Assembly (NCBI GenBank): GCA_019828545.1
Contig: JACVRA010000171.1
Coordinates: forward strand, 186,001 to 250,000
Direction of reading: 5' to 3'
DNA from: Paracamarosporium sp. OC-R06-R3
Taxonomy: Eukaryota; Ascomycota; Dothideomycetes; Pleosporales; Didymosphaeriaceae
DNA length: 64,000 bases
Part shown: positions 21,808 through 31,749 of the stretch, in pieces
Layout of the letters: every line of letters begins with the position of its first letter
How positions within the stretch are numbered: position 1 is the first letter of the stretch
The notes under the pieces: generated by a model
The model's database searches: none
Seen by the model: the letters and a program-made list of their open reading frames with translations, nothing else
Told to the model about the DNA's origin: nothing
Program-made: the position numbers and the translations under genes

Positions 21808-23007
21808 TATAAGGCCGGAACTCCGATTTTGGTCGATGTGTAAGGCTGTGAGTGTTGTAAAACCAAACATTGGCGTAAGCAAGCAGCTATTAATACAAGA
21901 GCAGAATGTGCGATGAAGGGCTTCTCGTATTGTGATTAGAAGAGAAGAGAATAAACAAAATAGCGAAGCAAATAGTTCAATCCTCACAAACCGGAATGCC
22001 AAGGTTCCCGATACCCTTTGGGACTAGCTTAGTGTACATGCGTGAATGTGGCAGTGTGATTACCCAACATGCAAGGCGTCTTGGCAATAAATCAGGCAAG
22101 AATGAAACGTCCCAACAATACGTACTTAGACTGAGCACGATGCCAAACTTACCAATATTACTACCCCGACATGGGCAATGTTCCGCAATTTCATAGATGC
22201 GCATCTGCGAGCCACGCACACTTTCATTCGTCTACGGCGACATCATCAAATGTAAGAACGGTCATTTGGGATTCAGAAGTGCTTCTCGAGATACCCGTTC
22301 GTAGATCGTGATGTGACACTTGATCGAGAATCAGTATGGTTACCCCAGAGCACATGCTGGCTCCACTGGTAATGACATTTCAACACGAAAGCAGCTACAG
22401 CATCAGTTTGTAAGGAACAAAATCGTTTGGAGTCGTGCTTACCCAGATTTGCGCATATATTTGATGAAGGGGTTGTAGGGTCAGGAGCGATATCTAAGCT
22501 GCTTCTATAACACCTTAAGTCCAGTTTCCAAATTTCGCGCAGCAGCAGCCACTGATTTACAACTCTGCTGATAAGTTAGCACACCTTGAGAGCTACTCCT
22601 ATAGCGTTAAGCATGTTGTATTTTCCCTCCTGCCAGTGATGACTTCAGCAGACACGAAGAATCTTTAGCATGGGAGAAAGGTTGCAGAAGGGTAGGACAT
22701 TTGTGTTTAGTAGATAACAGAGACTAGAAAGCATGAGTTTCTTACTATTCTCTATTTACGTCAGCTGTATACTTTGAATGACCCAGATTAAAAAGAAGAG
22801 TAATTCCATTGTAGAGAATAAATAGTAGAATACCTCTTCTACTGATCTTAAGAGACTATGTAGGGACTAGTGAGGAACTTTGAACGTTGCTAAATTCGGG
22901 TGAACTAAACAGGGCTAGCGAAAATAGATAGTGCAGGGCTGTCGATTACGTCATTGTGTTAACCCCATTTTTGCTTCCACCGTGGTCGATCGAAAATAAT
23001 ACACACG
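21808..23007. other. intergenic, divergent promoter region
   Basis: About 1.2 kb between the cyclase (-) and the alpha/beta hydrolase (+), fairly AT-rich with no convincing coding sequence. It must hold both promoters. Confidence 0.5.
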
Positions 23008-23946
23008 ATGGAGTATTCTTATATAATCGCTAATGATGGTTGCAAACTAGCTTTTCAAACCTCGCAGCCTCTCAGTCTTATTTCACCTGAACAGGACTAT
23101 CGCACCCTTACGCTTCTCATACACGGTTTTTCGGGATCGTCACTCTATTTTGAGCGCAATTACGATCAGCTTACCCACCATTCTTGGGTAATAGCGATCG
23201 ACCTTCGCGGGCATGGTAACTCTGGTCGTCCGAGGGGTGGATACCATGTCGCCCGGCTGGCCACAGACTTGAAAGAACTCCTCTCTCATATCAAAAGCGC
23301 TGTTCCGGACGTGAAAATCTTTCCCGTAGGCTGTTCAATTGGTGCTGCGATTCTATGGACCTATGTAGAATTGTTCAGCGACAACGAATTTACAGGAATG
23401 GTCTTTGTCGATCAGGCGCCCCTTCAAGATCGCTCTACCTTTGATTCCTGGGATGAATCCAAGGCTCACCGTGGATGCTTTGACGAGGTTTCGATGCTGG
23501 GCGCGCAAGAGGCGTGGACTCAGGACCCGGAGGGCGCTTTTAAGGGGCTTGTTGCAGATTGTTTGGGGTATCGACACCAACCGTTTCCGGGAGAAGATGT
23601 GAGTGAGGACCGCAAGACTAGTGATGAGCTTTTCTTCACAAGTCAAAGTCGGAGATGCGATACCGTCTGGTTAGCGAGGCTGCTAGCCGACCACACTAGA
23701 TACGATCACAGAGAGGCATGTGAGCAAATAAAGGTACCTGTGTTGGTCATGGCTGGGAAGAGAACCGGTTGTTTTCCGTTGGAGGGCTTGAAAGAGACCA
23801 TCCGACGAGTTGAAAAAGGACAAGGGGCTAGAGGGAATAAACATCTGCCCAAGTGGTCTGTCTTCGACAGTGGGCATTGGCTGTTCTGGGAAGAGCCAGA
23901 AAGATTCAACGAAGAGATTATCCAATTTGTTTCTAACAGCGTATAA
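23008..23946 (+). CDS. alpha/beta hydrolase
   Basis: Intronless 312-residue alpha/beta-hydrolase-fold protein. The oxyanion/early motif is LLIHGFSGSS, the strand-4 region is VIAIDLRGHGNSGRP, the nucleophile elbow GCSIGAA holds the Ser, and the catalytic His is in SGHWLFWEEPERF. At the place of the usual catalytic Asp (after strand 7, VPVLVMAGK) the sequence reads RTGCFP with no Asp or Glu, so the acid is missing there or supplied from elsewhere. No signal peptide or membrane segment. Substrate unknown. It is transcribed divergently from the oxidosqualene cyclase and could act on its product, but nothing in the sequence proves this. Confidence 0.88.
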   Translation: MEYSYIIANDGCKLAFQTSQPLSLISPEQDYRTLTLLIHGFSGSSLYFERNYDQLTHHSWVIAIDLRGHGNSGRPRGGYHVARLATDLKELLSHIKSAVPDVKIFPVGCSIGAAILWTYVELFSDNEFTGMVFVDQAPLQDRSTFDSWDESKAHRGCFDEVSMLGAQEAWTQDPEGAFKGLVADCLGYRHQPFPGEDVSEDRKTSDELFFTSQSRRCDTVWLARLLADHTRYDHREACEQIKVPVLVMAGKRTGCFPLEGLKETIRRVEKGQGARGNKHLPKWSVFDSGHWLFWEEPERFNEEIIQFVSNSV

Positions 23947-25103
23947 CATAATGGAGCAGAATAAGAACATGATGTTGATTTGAATCAAATTACTTAAGCT
24001 TTGGTCGAAAACGGTGTCTCAACTCTCCTCACCATGCGCGTTGCATTACAATTCATCATAGTGTGGAACTGATACACTCACAGTAACACGTGATTGACTT
24101 CGCTTTTGCATTATCAAACCTCGGAGTCCAATAGTTTTGAACTTGGGGAGTCGATATGTAAGAGCGATCATGAGGCACAATCGTACGTTCGAGTGATTCA
24201 GTTCAGACTTTGAGACCAAACTAGAAATGAATGCACACTGTACGCTTAATCGGTATGAAACCATATCCATATAATAAAAAGTGATTCTATAAGTCCAGTT
24301 CAGGTGCTGCATGGCGGCTTCGCAGCAACCATACCTGTATGCAGCACGGAAGCAATGAACAGTTTAAGGGATGCCGCGACTATTTTCGAGTCATGATCAT
24401 AGTGTACACGGTTTGAGAGGGCCTCTTCATTTGTTGACGTATGGGAAAAAAGAGAAGTTGATGATGTAGCGTTTGTCTTATGTTAACAACACAGATGTTT
24501 TCTTGGCGTGTTTGCTTGTCTTCACCCTCTTCCCCCTTTGAACTTCCAGTCCGATACTACCGTCCATCAAATTAGATCTACCATGTTCAAAGTCAAGTTT
24601 TCAGGGTTTGCTCCTAGGAACGATCAAGTTATCAATTAAGCACAACGTCAACAGAAACGATAATGCAGCGCGCAAGTTTGCACACTTATCTGGGGTGATG
24701 GTTTGACCAAAATTCGGCGTACGCCTTGAGACAAAAAGTAATACAAAAAATATGATTCCCCTGCGAATCAGCACAAAAAAGAGCGTAGTAAAAAAAAAGA
24801 GCAAAAAGTTTGTATCACACTTATATATGAGTTTGGATGACCATTGGTCTTCTCGAACTAGATGTTTGATAGATGAAATCTTTTGCAACGGGAATGTCAA
24901 GTCCTTAAGGATCATCATCCTATATGGCTGCAAACGAGGCAAGTGATGACTGAGACGTGGAAAATTGAGCTGAATGCTGAAAGAAACATAGATGGCTCTT
25001 TCTCCAACTGCGAGAAGATAAATCAATTGAAGGTACATTCCCTCGAGACAAACGAAAATCGATACCGATTTATATATACATGTATCGTAATATCTTTCCC
25101 GCT
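23947..25103. other. intergenic, convergent 3' ends
   Basis: About 1.16 kb, AT-rich with A/T runs near 24.78 kb. Open frames here lie within or downstream of the complex I gene and show no family signature. Confidence 0.5.
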
Positions 25104-25698
25104 CTACTCCAATTCTTCTCCATACTTCCTCGCCTGTCCACGTTAGCACGTCCCTCATCCCTGTCACCCGGGCGCGAAAACTCACCCTAACAGCCCTTGG
25201 GCCTCCAAGCTCGGCCTCTAATCCATCCTCGTACTGCTTCGGCACACTGACTCTATCCGGGTAATACAGGCTCACAATCCCACACAGCCCGAACACACTT
25301 GCTACAAAAGTGCCTAGAAGCACCGCTCCCCACCCAGGCGTGAAGTGATCGTAGTCGTGCAGCGAGATCGCACCCTGTATATCGTTGTCCTCGTGAACAG
25401 GCTCTCCGTAGTTGCGGCGGTCTTGTTTGTCCCACCAGTCGGCGTAGGGGTCGCGTTTGTTTCGTAGCTCAGCCGGGGGGTTGATGTAGCCGCCATTCTG
25501 CTTGTGTCAGTTCCCATCCCCACCCAAACACGGATATATGCTGGAATTTAAAAATACCATATTCGGGTCGGCAAGCTCGGCGTGCTCGGCTTCGGTGAGG
25601 GCGGTGCGGACTTGCTGGATGAACTGCGGTCGGCGTGCGAGTGCAGGCGCAATGGCGTGGGCAAGCGGGCGGACCGCTACAATGCGCCGGGAGAGCAT
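25104..25698 (-). CDS. complex I subunit NDUFB8-like (ASHI)
   Basis: Accessory subunit of mitochondrial NADH:ubiquinone oxidoreductase, 160 residues with introns at 25498-25557 and 25134-25185. The N-terminus (MLSRRIVAVRPLAHAIAP) is an Arg-rich presequence. The mature part has NGGYINPPAELRNKRDPYAD and NYGEPVHEDNDI, followed by a single membrane helix (GAVLLGTFVASVFGLCGIVS). The C-terminus GGPRAVRARKYGEELE is restored only by the phase-0 last intron. The order and length match the fungal NDUFB8/ASHI family. A further intron may lie in the 5' leader (25700-25748), with its acceptor one base before the ATG. Confidence 0.88.
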
Positions 25699-26148
25699 GC
25701 TGTAAACTTGTTAAAATTCAGGAAAATAAAATTGAGGAGTGGACATACGTTGTGGCGCGATTGTAGGCTTTCGAATGTTGGAGCTTGAGGTGAGGTTCGT
25801 CGTGACGGAAGGCGAGCTATCGCGATTGGGCTTGGCGGATCATATGATTGGTTGAGGGAGAGCGCACTGCAGCTACGATATGGCAACCTCACCAGGTTAC
25901 TTCACTTAACATTCGTTTAACATGTCTACCAAATTAAGTCGTAGTGTTCATTGATAGATACTGAAGGACTAGCAATCGCTTGAGCCAAGACTGCCGGATT
26001 CACTGTGTCTCTAATTCCTAACTCATCTGAAAGGATCTGGGAAATTGATCAACAAGAAACCACTGCCATTTCTTGTCTTTACAACACTCATATCATCCCT
26101 TTACTATGTTGCTTCAATTAACGATAGGCGTAGTGACATCTTACATCC
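25699..26148. other. intergenic, complex I gene promoter
   Basis: Region upstream of the NDUFB8-like gene and downstream of the next SDR. It contains the possible 5'-leader intron 25700-25748 (GTATGT donor, TTTACAG acceptor). Nothing else recognised. Confidence 0.4.
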
Positions 26149-27017
26149 TCACTCCACACCATTTCTCCCCTTCCATTCTCGATCAAAAACTGATAGGCTC
26201 CTTTGCGCGCTCGGTACAACATCTAATGCTTTCACACTGACCCTTTCTTTTCCACTCAACATCCACGCCGCGGCCTCAGCAACGTCTTCTGCTAGCAGGG
26301 GCTCGAAACCTAGGCACGTTAGTCTGTGCTATGTCCTTCTCCGAATCTTTATGAAGACGCACCTTCCATGAATCCGTTGTAAGCATCCTTGTCAAATCCC
26401 ACCCTTTGCTCATGGAAGTGAGTGGCTACAACACCCGGCCGTAAAGCAAGAACTTTGATGTTCGTCCCTACTAGCTCTGTTCGAAGGGCGTCGGTGAAGC
26501 CTTCCTGGAAGCGTTTGCTGGCGTGATAGATAGATTCTCCAGGGAAAGGTGGCACCTCCAATGCCGTCGTACTCGTTACATTCATTATGGTCCCCTTCCC
26601 TCTTTCCCGCATACCCCCTTCGTTCAGCACAGCATACGTAGCAAACAAATACCCATTGACGTTCGTTCCCGTCATCGTAACCACATCGTCGAGCTTCAGA
26701 TCTGGGAAAGCGGCAGGAGCCCCGAGCGCGAGACCTGCGTTGTTGATGAGTACATCAATAGGCCCGTTTTCCTTTGTTACGTTCTTGATAGCCTTCGTCA
26801 CTTCTATGTGACTAGAGACGTCCACGGCTGTGAAGAAGATCTTGATAGAACCGGCACCGACCTTCGAATAGATTTCTTGCGTCAGGGATTTCAATTTGGA
26901 CTCGGTTCGGGAGAAGAGGACGAGATTTGCGCCTTCTTGTGCGAGACGGTGTGCAATGGCGGCACCGATACCGATGCTAGCGCCTGTAATGAGCACATTC
27001 TGGTTTTTAAGAGACAT
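26149..27017 (-). CDS. short-chain dehydrogenase, NADP-dependent hydroxy acid dehydrogenase type
   Basis: Classical SDR of 271 residues with one intron (26310-26362). Cofactor motif TGASIGIG with the following FSRTESKL, structural NNAG, catalytic Ser in NVTSTTA and catalytic YHASK are all present. The C-terminal exon (AEDVAEAAAWMLSGKERV, then LDVVPSAQRS) matches the yeast YMR226C / bacterial YdfG group, which oxidises L-allo-threonine, serine and related 3-hydroxy acids with NADP+. Assignment to that substrate class is by resemblance only. Probably cytosolic. The start at 27017 precedes the first beta strand directly. Confidence 0.9.
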
Positions 27018-27454
27018 GTTTAATAGTGATAGACGTGGTTAGTCTCTCAACAGGATGATGATCAAGGCCTTCTAAAAAGTACACTTAATATGAGCTCGAG
27101 AGGGGTGGAAGAGCACGTCAATGACGTCACATTTAACTACAGTAGACTGATGTATTACAAATTATAAACATTCGATAGCGCTATCTGCGTAAACGGTGGG
27201 GATCTATGTTAACATATTCGTAAAGCTGTATTGATATCTGTAAACAAGTCAATATTTGGCTCGGAGTCACAACAAGTTGTCATATAGGAAGAACAGCGGG
27301 TAACAAACCATCTCTTCGTTAGACCTTAGGGCGTCCAACTTCATACATCCGAATCCAATAAAGTTTTTTTAGGGGCACGATTTACATCAGGTCTGAATAC
27401 GTTACGTACTTGCATCTGACCTTACTTCGATGCCATCTACCGGTAAGAGTCGGT
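27018..27454. other. intergenic
   Basis: Region between two same-strand genes, upstream of the SDR. No feature recognised. Confidence 0.5.
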
Positions 27455-28286
27455 TCAACTGTCCCAGCGCTGCGCCTCCTTGTTGTAGCCGATTAAGTCT
27501 AAATCGATATTGAGTGTCTTCAGCATCATGTCAATCGTGAAAGACTGTAAAATACTATTAGCACCATCATTATGCAACGACTCTGTGCAGTCAACTCACA
27601 TCGTCGTCCGCAACTTTGAATGTCTCCTTCTCCTCTTTCTCAGCCCCTATATCTGGGTCCGCATACTGCTCATACACCTCTTCATTTATTTCGCCATTCT
27701 CCCTCGCCTCCTCAAGCCTATCCCTTTCAGCCTGCATTTCCTCCCTCTCGGCTTTCATTTTCCACTCCTTCTGCTCCCTTTCCCGGTCTTTCCAGGCACC
27801 TACTCCACCCATGCGATTCACCCTATCCCGTGTCGTAGAAAATAGCTCCTCGGCTGCCGCTCGACTGGCTGTACGCCAACGCTCAATTAGCACACGCAAA
27901 TCATCGTCTTTCGATGATGTAGCTAGTATGTGCGCTTGCGAAAGTATCTGAATATCATTGCGTAGTTGAATGATCTCCCGCGTCAGGCTCGGCTTCGAGA
28001 TTGTGGCCTTTTTCTGTGAATTTTGTGTGCGCGGGCGAGACAGGAGTGGCTTCGCTGGAGGTACGGTCGGACGGTCGACGCTGGGAGAGTTGGAGACCGG
28101 ACGCTCTGCAGCGCTATTGTTTGAGACCACAGAGAAAGAAGGCGTGCCAATCTCGAGCGGATCTGAAGAAGGCGGATCGGAACCAAAACTGTGCTTGAGT
28201 GGAGTGCGAAAAGGTGATTTGAACGGCTTGTGCAGTGTTTTGGTGGCTTCGTTCAGCCGGCGGCGCTTTGCTTGTGGTGTAGACAT
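27455..28286 (-). CDS. Sfr1/Mei5-like recombination mediator
   Basis: Homologue of fission yeast Sfr1 (Dds20) and budding yeast Mei5, 258 residues with one intron (27545-27599). The N-terminus carries MSTPQAKRRRLNE and the short motif KPFKSPFRTPLK seen in Sfr1 proteins. A Ser/Pro-rich linker follows, then a coiled coil (SLTREIIQLRNDIQILSQAH) and a long charged helix. The last exon (FTIDMMLKTLNIDLDLIGYN) is the conserved family C-terminus. Sfr1 works with Swi5 in the nucleus to stimulate Rad51/Dmc1 strand exchange during recombination repair. The start at 28286 is preferred over an ATG five codons upstream. Confidence 0.85.
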
Positions 28287-28717
28287 TGCGCAGTTCCGCA
28301 CATTGATGGATTTAGAAGGTATTCGAAGAGATTTACGAATTCAGAATGTAAGAGAGCTTGAGCGATGAAACTGGGAAGGATAGTGGCGGATGAGACAGGC
28401 GGGGTCTCTGTTGGCGGCAGGTGCGCGCTTCCAAGGTTGACGCGTCTTCACGTGAAATCATCCTTGGGCCTGCAAGCGCATGCGATGCCATGCCGTGCCG
28501 ATACATACTCTTCACAAACACATTTGAACAGGCTCCATCGCAATTATCAATTATCTTAAATTCTCTTTTCAAAAAAAAAAAAAAAATCATGAGTCTGTCC
28601 TGACTGTAGACATCCCAGGGTAACCCACAGCAGGGCATTGCAACAATTCTGACGCACACCTTCGATTTTCATGAATACATTGGGGGACTCATGTCATCAT
28701 TTATATACCATCGATCT
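28287..28717. other. intergenic with A16 tract
   Basis: Region upstream of the Sfr1-like gene and downstream of GWT1. A 16-base A run lies at 28571-28586. Nothing else recognised. Confidence 0.5.
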
Positions 28718-30250
28718 CTATAGCTTGATAGAAACGTCAAAGCGATCCAATGCAATCGCAACCCCAGCAATGCAGGCAATGTACCCCACCAGTACCCCCA
28801 TCGTACTCTTCACTTCCATATCCAACGTTGGCATCGTCATATTCACTAAACCTGTAAGGAGGTTTGCCAGCAAGAACACTACCAATCCGTTGCGATTAAT
28901 CGAGTACAGAATTGTGCTCGTCGCCTCTCGACATCTCTGATTTTCCTCTTCCCTCGTCGTGGCTTTATGGATGTTGGGGAATAAGAATGTCTCGATGGCG
29001 CAACAAATGGCGATTTGACAGCAATTAAACGAACATACCCAGAGGAAGTAGGGCAAGTTAGCGAGACGCCGTGATACGCCTAGGCCAAGGCCATAGTAGT
29101 TAATGGAGAGGTAGAAGAGGGCAGTCCAGAGTACGGAGGAAACGATGAGTTTGCCCAGGATAGAGTGTCTTAACCATGCTGTTGTCGAACTGTTCTTTGC
29201 GAGGGGCTGCTGCCGGGGAAGTGCATATGTGCCGAGGGACTGGCCTGCGAGAAAGATAGCCAGGTAGCCGAAGAAGGAGAAGATGCCTTCTCGGTTCTTT
29301 GAAAAAAGGTTAGTACGTTGAGCAGTAAGGATAAAAGCACCGAGATTGCTCTTGTCAAGTGCGATTTCATAAACGGTGGCTAATACGCATGAAAGAACTG
29401 CGTATGACGGTACGAGGGCGAAAAGAGACTGGAAGACTGCGACGAAAGGGGGTAAAAATCCAAGCGTGAAGAAAAAGTTCCAGTGGACGCCATATTCTGT
29501 GACGTGTTCCGCGTAATCCAAGCCTTTGACCGATATCAGACGTACTAATCCCAGAAGTATGAGTGGGAGCGAATGTCTCAAGGATGCAGGTAGCCGTTGA
29601 GACAAAGGAGGCAGTGTTCCAGTCTTCGATTTCAGGGAAGATCGGACAGATACGACACCGTTCGTGAACACGAACGATCCCACTCCCAAGTCCATCAACG
29701 ATGTTCCCCAATTTTCCACCTTTGCAAAGCGACGCGGAAAGACACGAAAGTCTACAGCTAGGATCGAGATGCATGTTATGATCATCATAGACCCGCGATA
29801 ATTCGTGATAAACGGTTTGATCGGTAACGGGTCCAGTTTCGCTTGCTCTACGTCTGATTTTTTCTGCGGACGGGCGCTGTTTTGTCTACGTGTTGTTGAT
29901 TTCGGGTTGCTGAGGAGTATCATGGCTGCTGGAGCCACCAGGAGTGTGTTTAATAGCCATGGCGAGGATGAGTACACGGTGGTTGCCACGAGCGTTATGC
30001 CGCAACTTAGCAGGAGGTCGACGAAGAAAGCACCCGGGGTATAAGGCGTAAATTGGCGCAAGCGTGACTGGAGGACAGACCACAGAAGGATTGTCAACTA
30101 TCACGTTCACGATTAGTCTAGGTAGGCGCATTTGAGATGGGTCATGTACGGTACAGGCATTGCGAGAGAAACACTGTTGATGTCGGAGAGGGAGCTTCCG
30201 ACGTGTCCGGAGACATGTTGTGTCTTGAGCTGCTTGTAGTCTTTTGCCAT
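28718..30250 (-). CDS. GWT1: GPI-anchored wall transfer protein 1 (GPI inositol acyltransferase)
   Basis: ER membrane acyltransferase of 491 residues that acylates the inositol of the GPI precursor (PIG-W family). One intron (30098-30154). The N-terminus MAKDYKQLKTQHVSGHVGSS is family-typical and fixes the start at 30250; an in-frame ATG at 30304 is less likely. About a dozen hydrophobic segments follow. Conserved loop motifs include NYRGSMMIITCISILAVDF, then FPRRFAKVENWGTSLMDLGV, the segment LGLVRLISVKGLDYAEHVTE with YGVHWNFFFTLG, and SKNREGIFSFFGYLAIFLAG. The C-terminal part has INRNGLVVFLLANLLTGLVN. GWT1 is the known target of the antifungal class represented by manogepix. Confidence 0.96.
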
Positions 30251-31749
30251 CGTAGTTTGATGTTGTTCATCGATGTGAACAGGCTGCGTTGTGCTCACGG
30301 CCAACGAAACGCGTCAAGGAGAGGTGGCATGAAAGCTTAAGCACGAGCCGACTGGTGCCGCCGGCCCGCGCTTCGATGACATCCTCCATTCTCTTCGGCT
30401 TACACTTTAACCAACCTTTACAGCAAATATCGAATTAATGTTGAAGGCTTCAGCTACACCAACCCAGGCGTGATTATCGTCGGATAGAAAAGAGAAGGAA
30501 AAGAGATTCCCTTGCAATCATACGGCTGCCGTGGCCCGAACGATTCGTGTCTGATAGATCTTGATGTTGCTCGAATCGCGTCAGATTCTACTCGAAAGTA
30601 ATTCAAGGCACCAAAGTACATGAAGAGTTATATGGCTGTACAGATTATGGAAGTTATTTGATCTGCGTAATCCAAGGCTGGGTTTGAGGGGTACACACAG
30701 CGCGATTCACGTTGCTGATCCATAGTATGGCAACTTAGTACCAAGTTCTGCAGTATGGCGGCTCTCATGCCGTCGTAGATGGCGATCTTGCCGAAAGATA
30801 TAAGATTGCTAAGGCATGGAAAAAGGTCTAAGTGCAAGATCAAGCTCTAGGCGTACAGTTAATCCGCTAGCCTACCTGACTCCTCAGGGCCATATCGGCT
30901 TCGCCTTACTCTGGATCTTGATGGCAGTATCAGTTCTTTCGCTACAACCTGACTGAACGTTGGCGTTGGAAGCCTTGATTCAAGAAGGCGGTGAAACGCT
31001 CCTTCCTCGAGCGCAGTCTGTTGCTCGGGTGACCTACACTCGCGGTGAATTGTCTTCTTCACACCTTAGACGATAATGAAACTCAACGCGCCAATCTCTT
31101 GTCCTCCGTTTGTTTGTCGACCGCGATGCGTCATCTCCCAAAGTTCATGCGCACGCGCTGACTACTTCTTTCCGCGTCGTCACCCGTCCAAACAACACCT
31201 CACCCACGTCCTTGCCACTTCTTCACGATCTAGTCTACCAGTGCACACGCGCCTAGATGAATGCTGAAGATCTCGGGCGCGAATATCGCGCGCTCATTAA
31301 CATGACTCCTTTGGTCCGTCGGCCTAGCTCCATACCAATGCTATCATCTCCGACTCGCAACAACAAAAGCAATGCGTCCAAATGCAGTCAGCGGAATCAT
31401 AGTGCATCCCGGATCAGTCTTTCTGAATCATCTCGATGCACCGATCGCCAGCGTTCTCCTGTGATGACTGCATCGCCCATGATCGGTTCACGGATCCCTC
31501 GCAGGTCGCCCGGCTCTGCTAACGCCGCAGCTGTCCAGACGGGAGCTTCGACTGCATCTCACCGCCCTAACAAACTCCTCACTACCCAAGGAAAGAATTC
31601 GATTGACATTGGTTCAGCCACACTTATTGTTAGCGTTGCCCAGTAAATCGCAGAAATATAGAAACAGGCTTACAAGCGCGTAGAAGCTAAATAAGAATTC
31701 CCAAGCAGACGCGAATAAACCGCTCCCGAGTCCACCAGTTTTACAGATC
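30251..31749. other. intergenic with possible 5' exon
   Basis: About 1.5 kb between GWT1 and the Ser-rich gene, transcribed divergently. The first kilobase shows nothing. From about 31257 a Ser/Pro-rich frame opens that may be a 5' exon of the next gene (listed separately). Confidence 0.45.
31302..31646 (+). CDS. possible upstream exon of the Ser-rich protein gene
   Basis: Open frame beginning MTPLVRRPSSIPMLSSPT and continuing as Ser/Arg/Asn-rich, in style like the protein encoded just downstream. A GT-AG interval from about 31629 to about 31684 would join it in frame to KLNKNSQADANKPLPS and then to the ATG at 31750. The donor is weak and the join is unproven; the frame could equally be leader sequence. 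Confidence 0.3.
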   Translation: MTPLVRRPSSIPMLSSPTRNNKSNASKCSQRNHSASRISLSESSRCTDRQRSPVMTASPMIGSRIPRRSPGSANAAAVQTGASTASHRPNKLLTTQGKNSIDIGSATLIVSVAQ

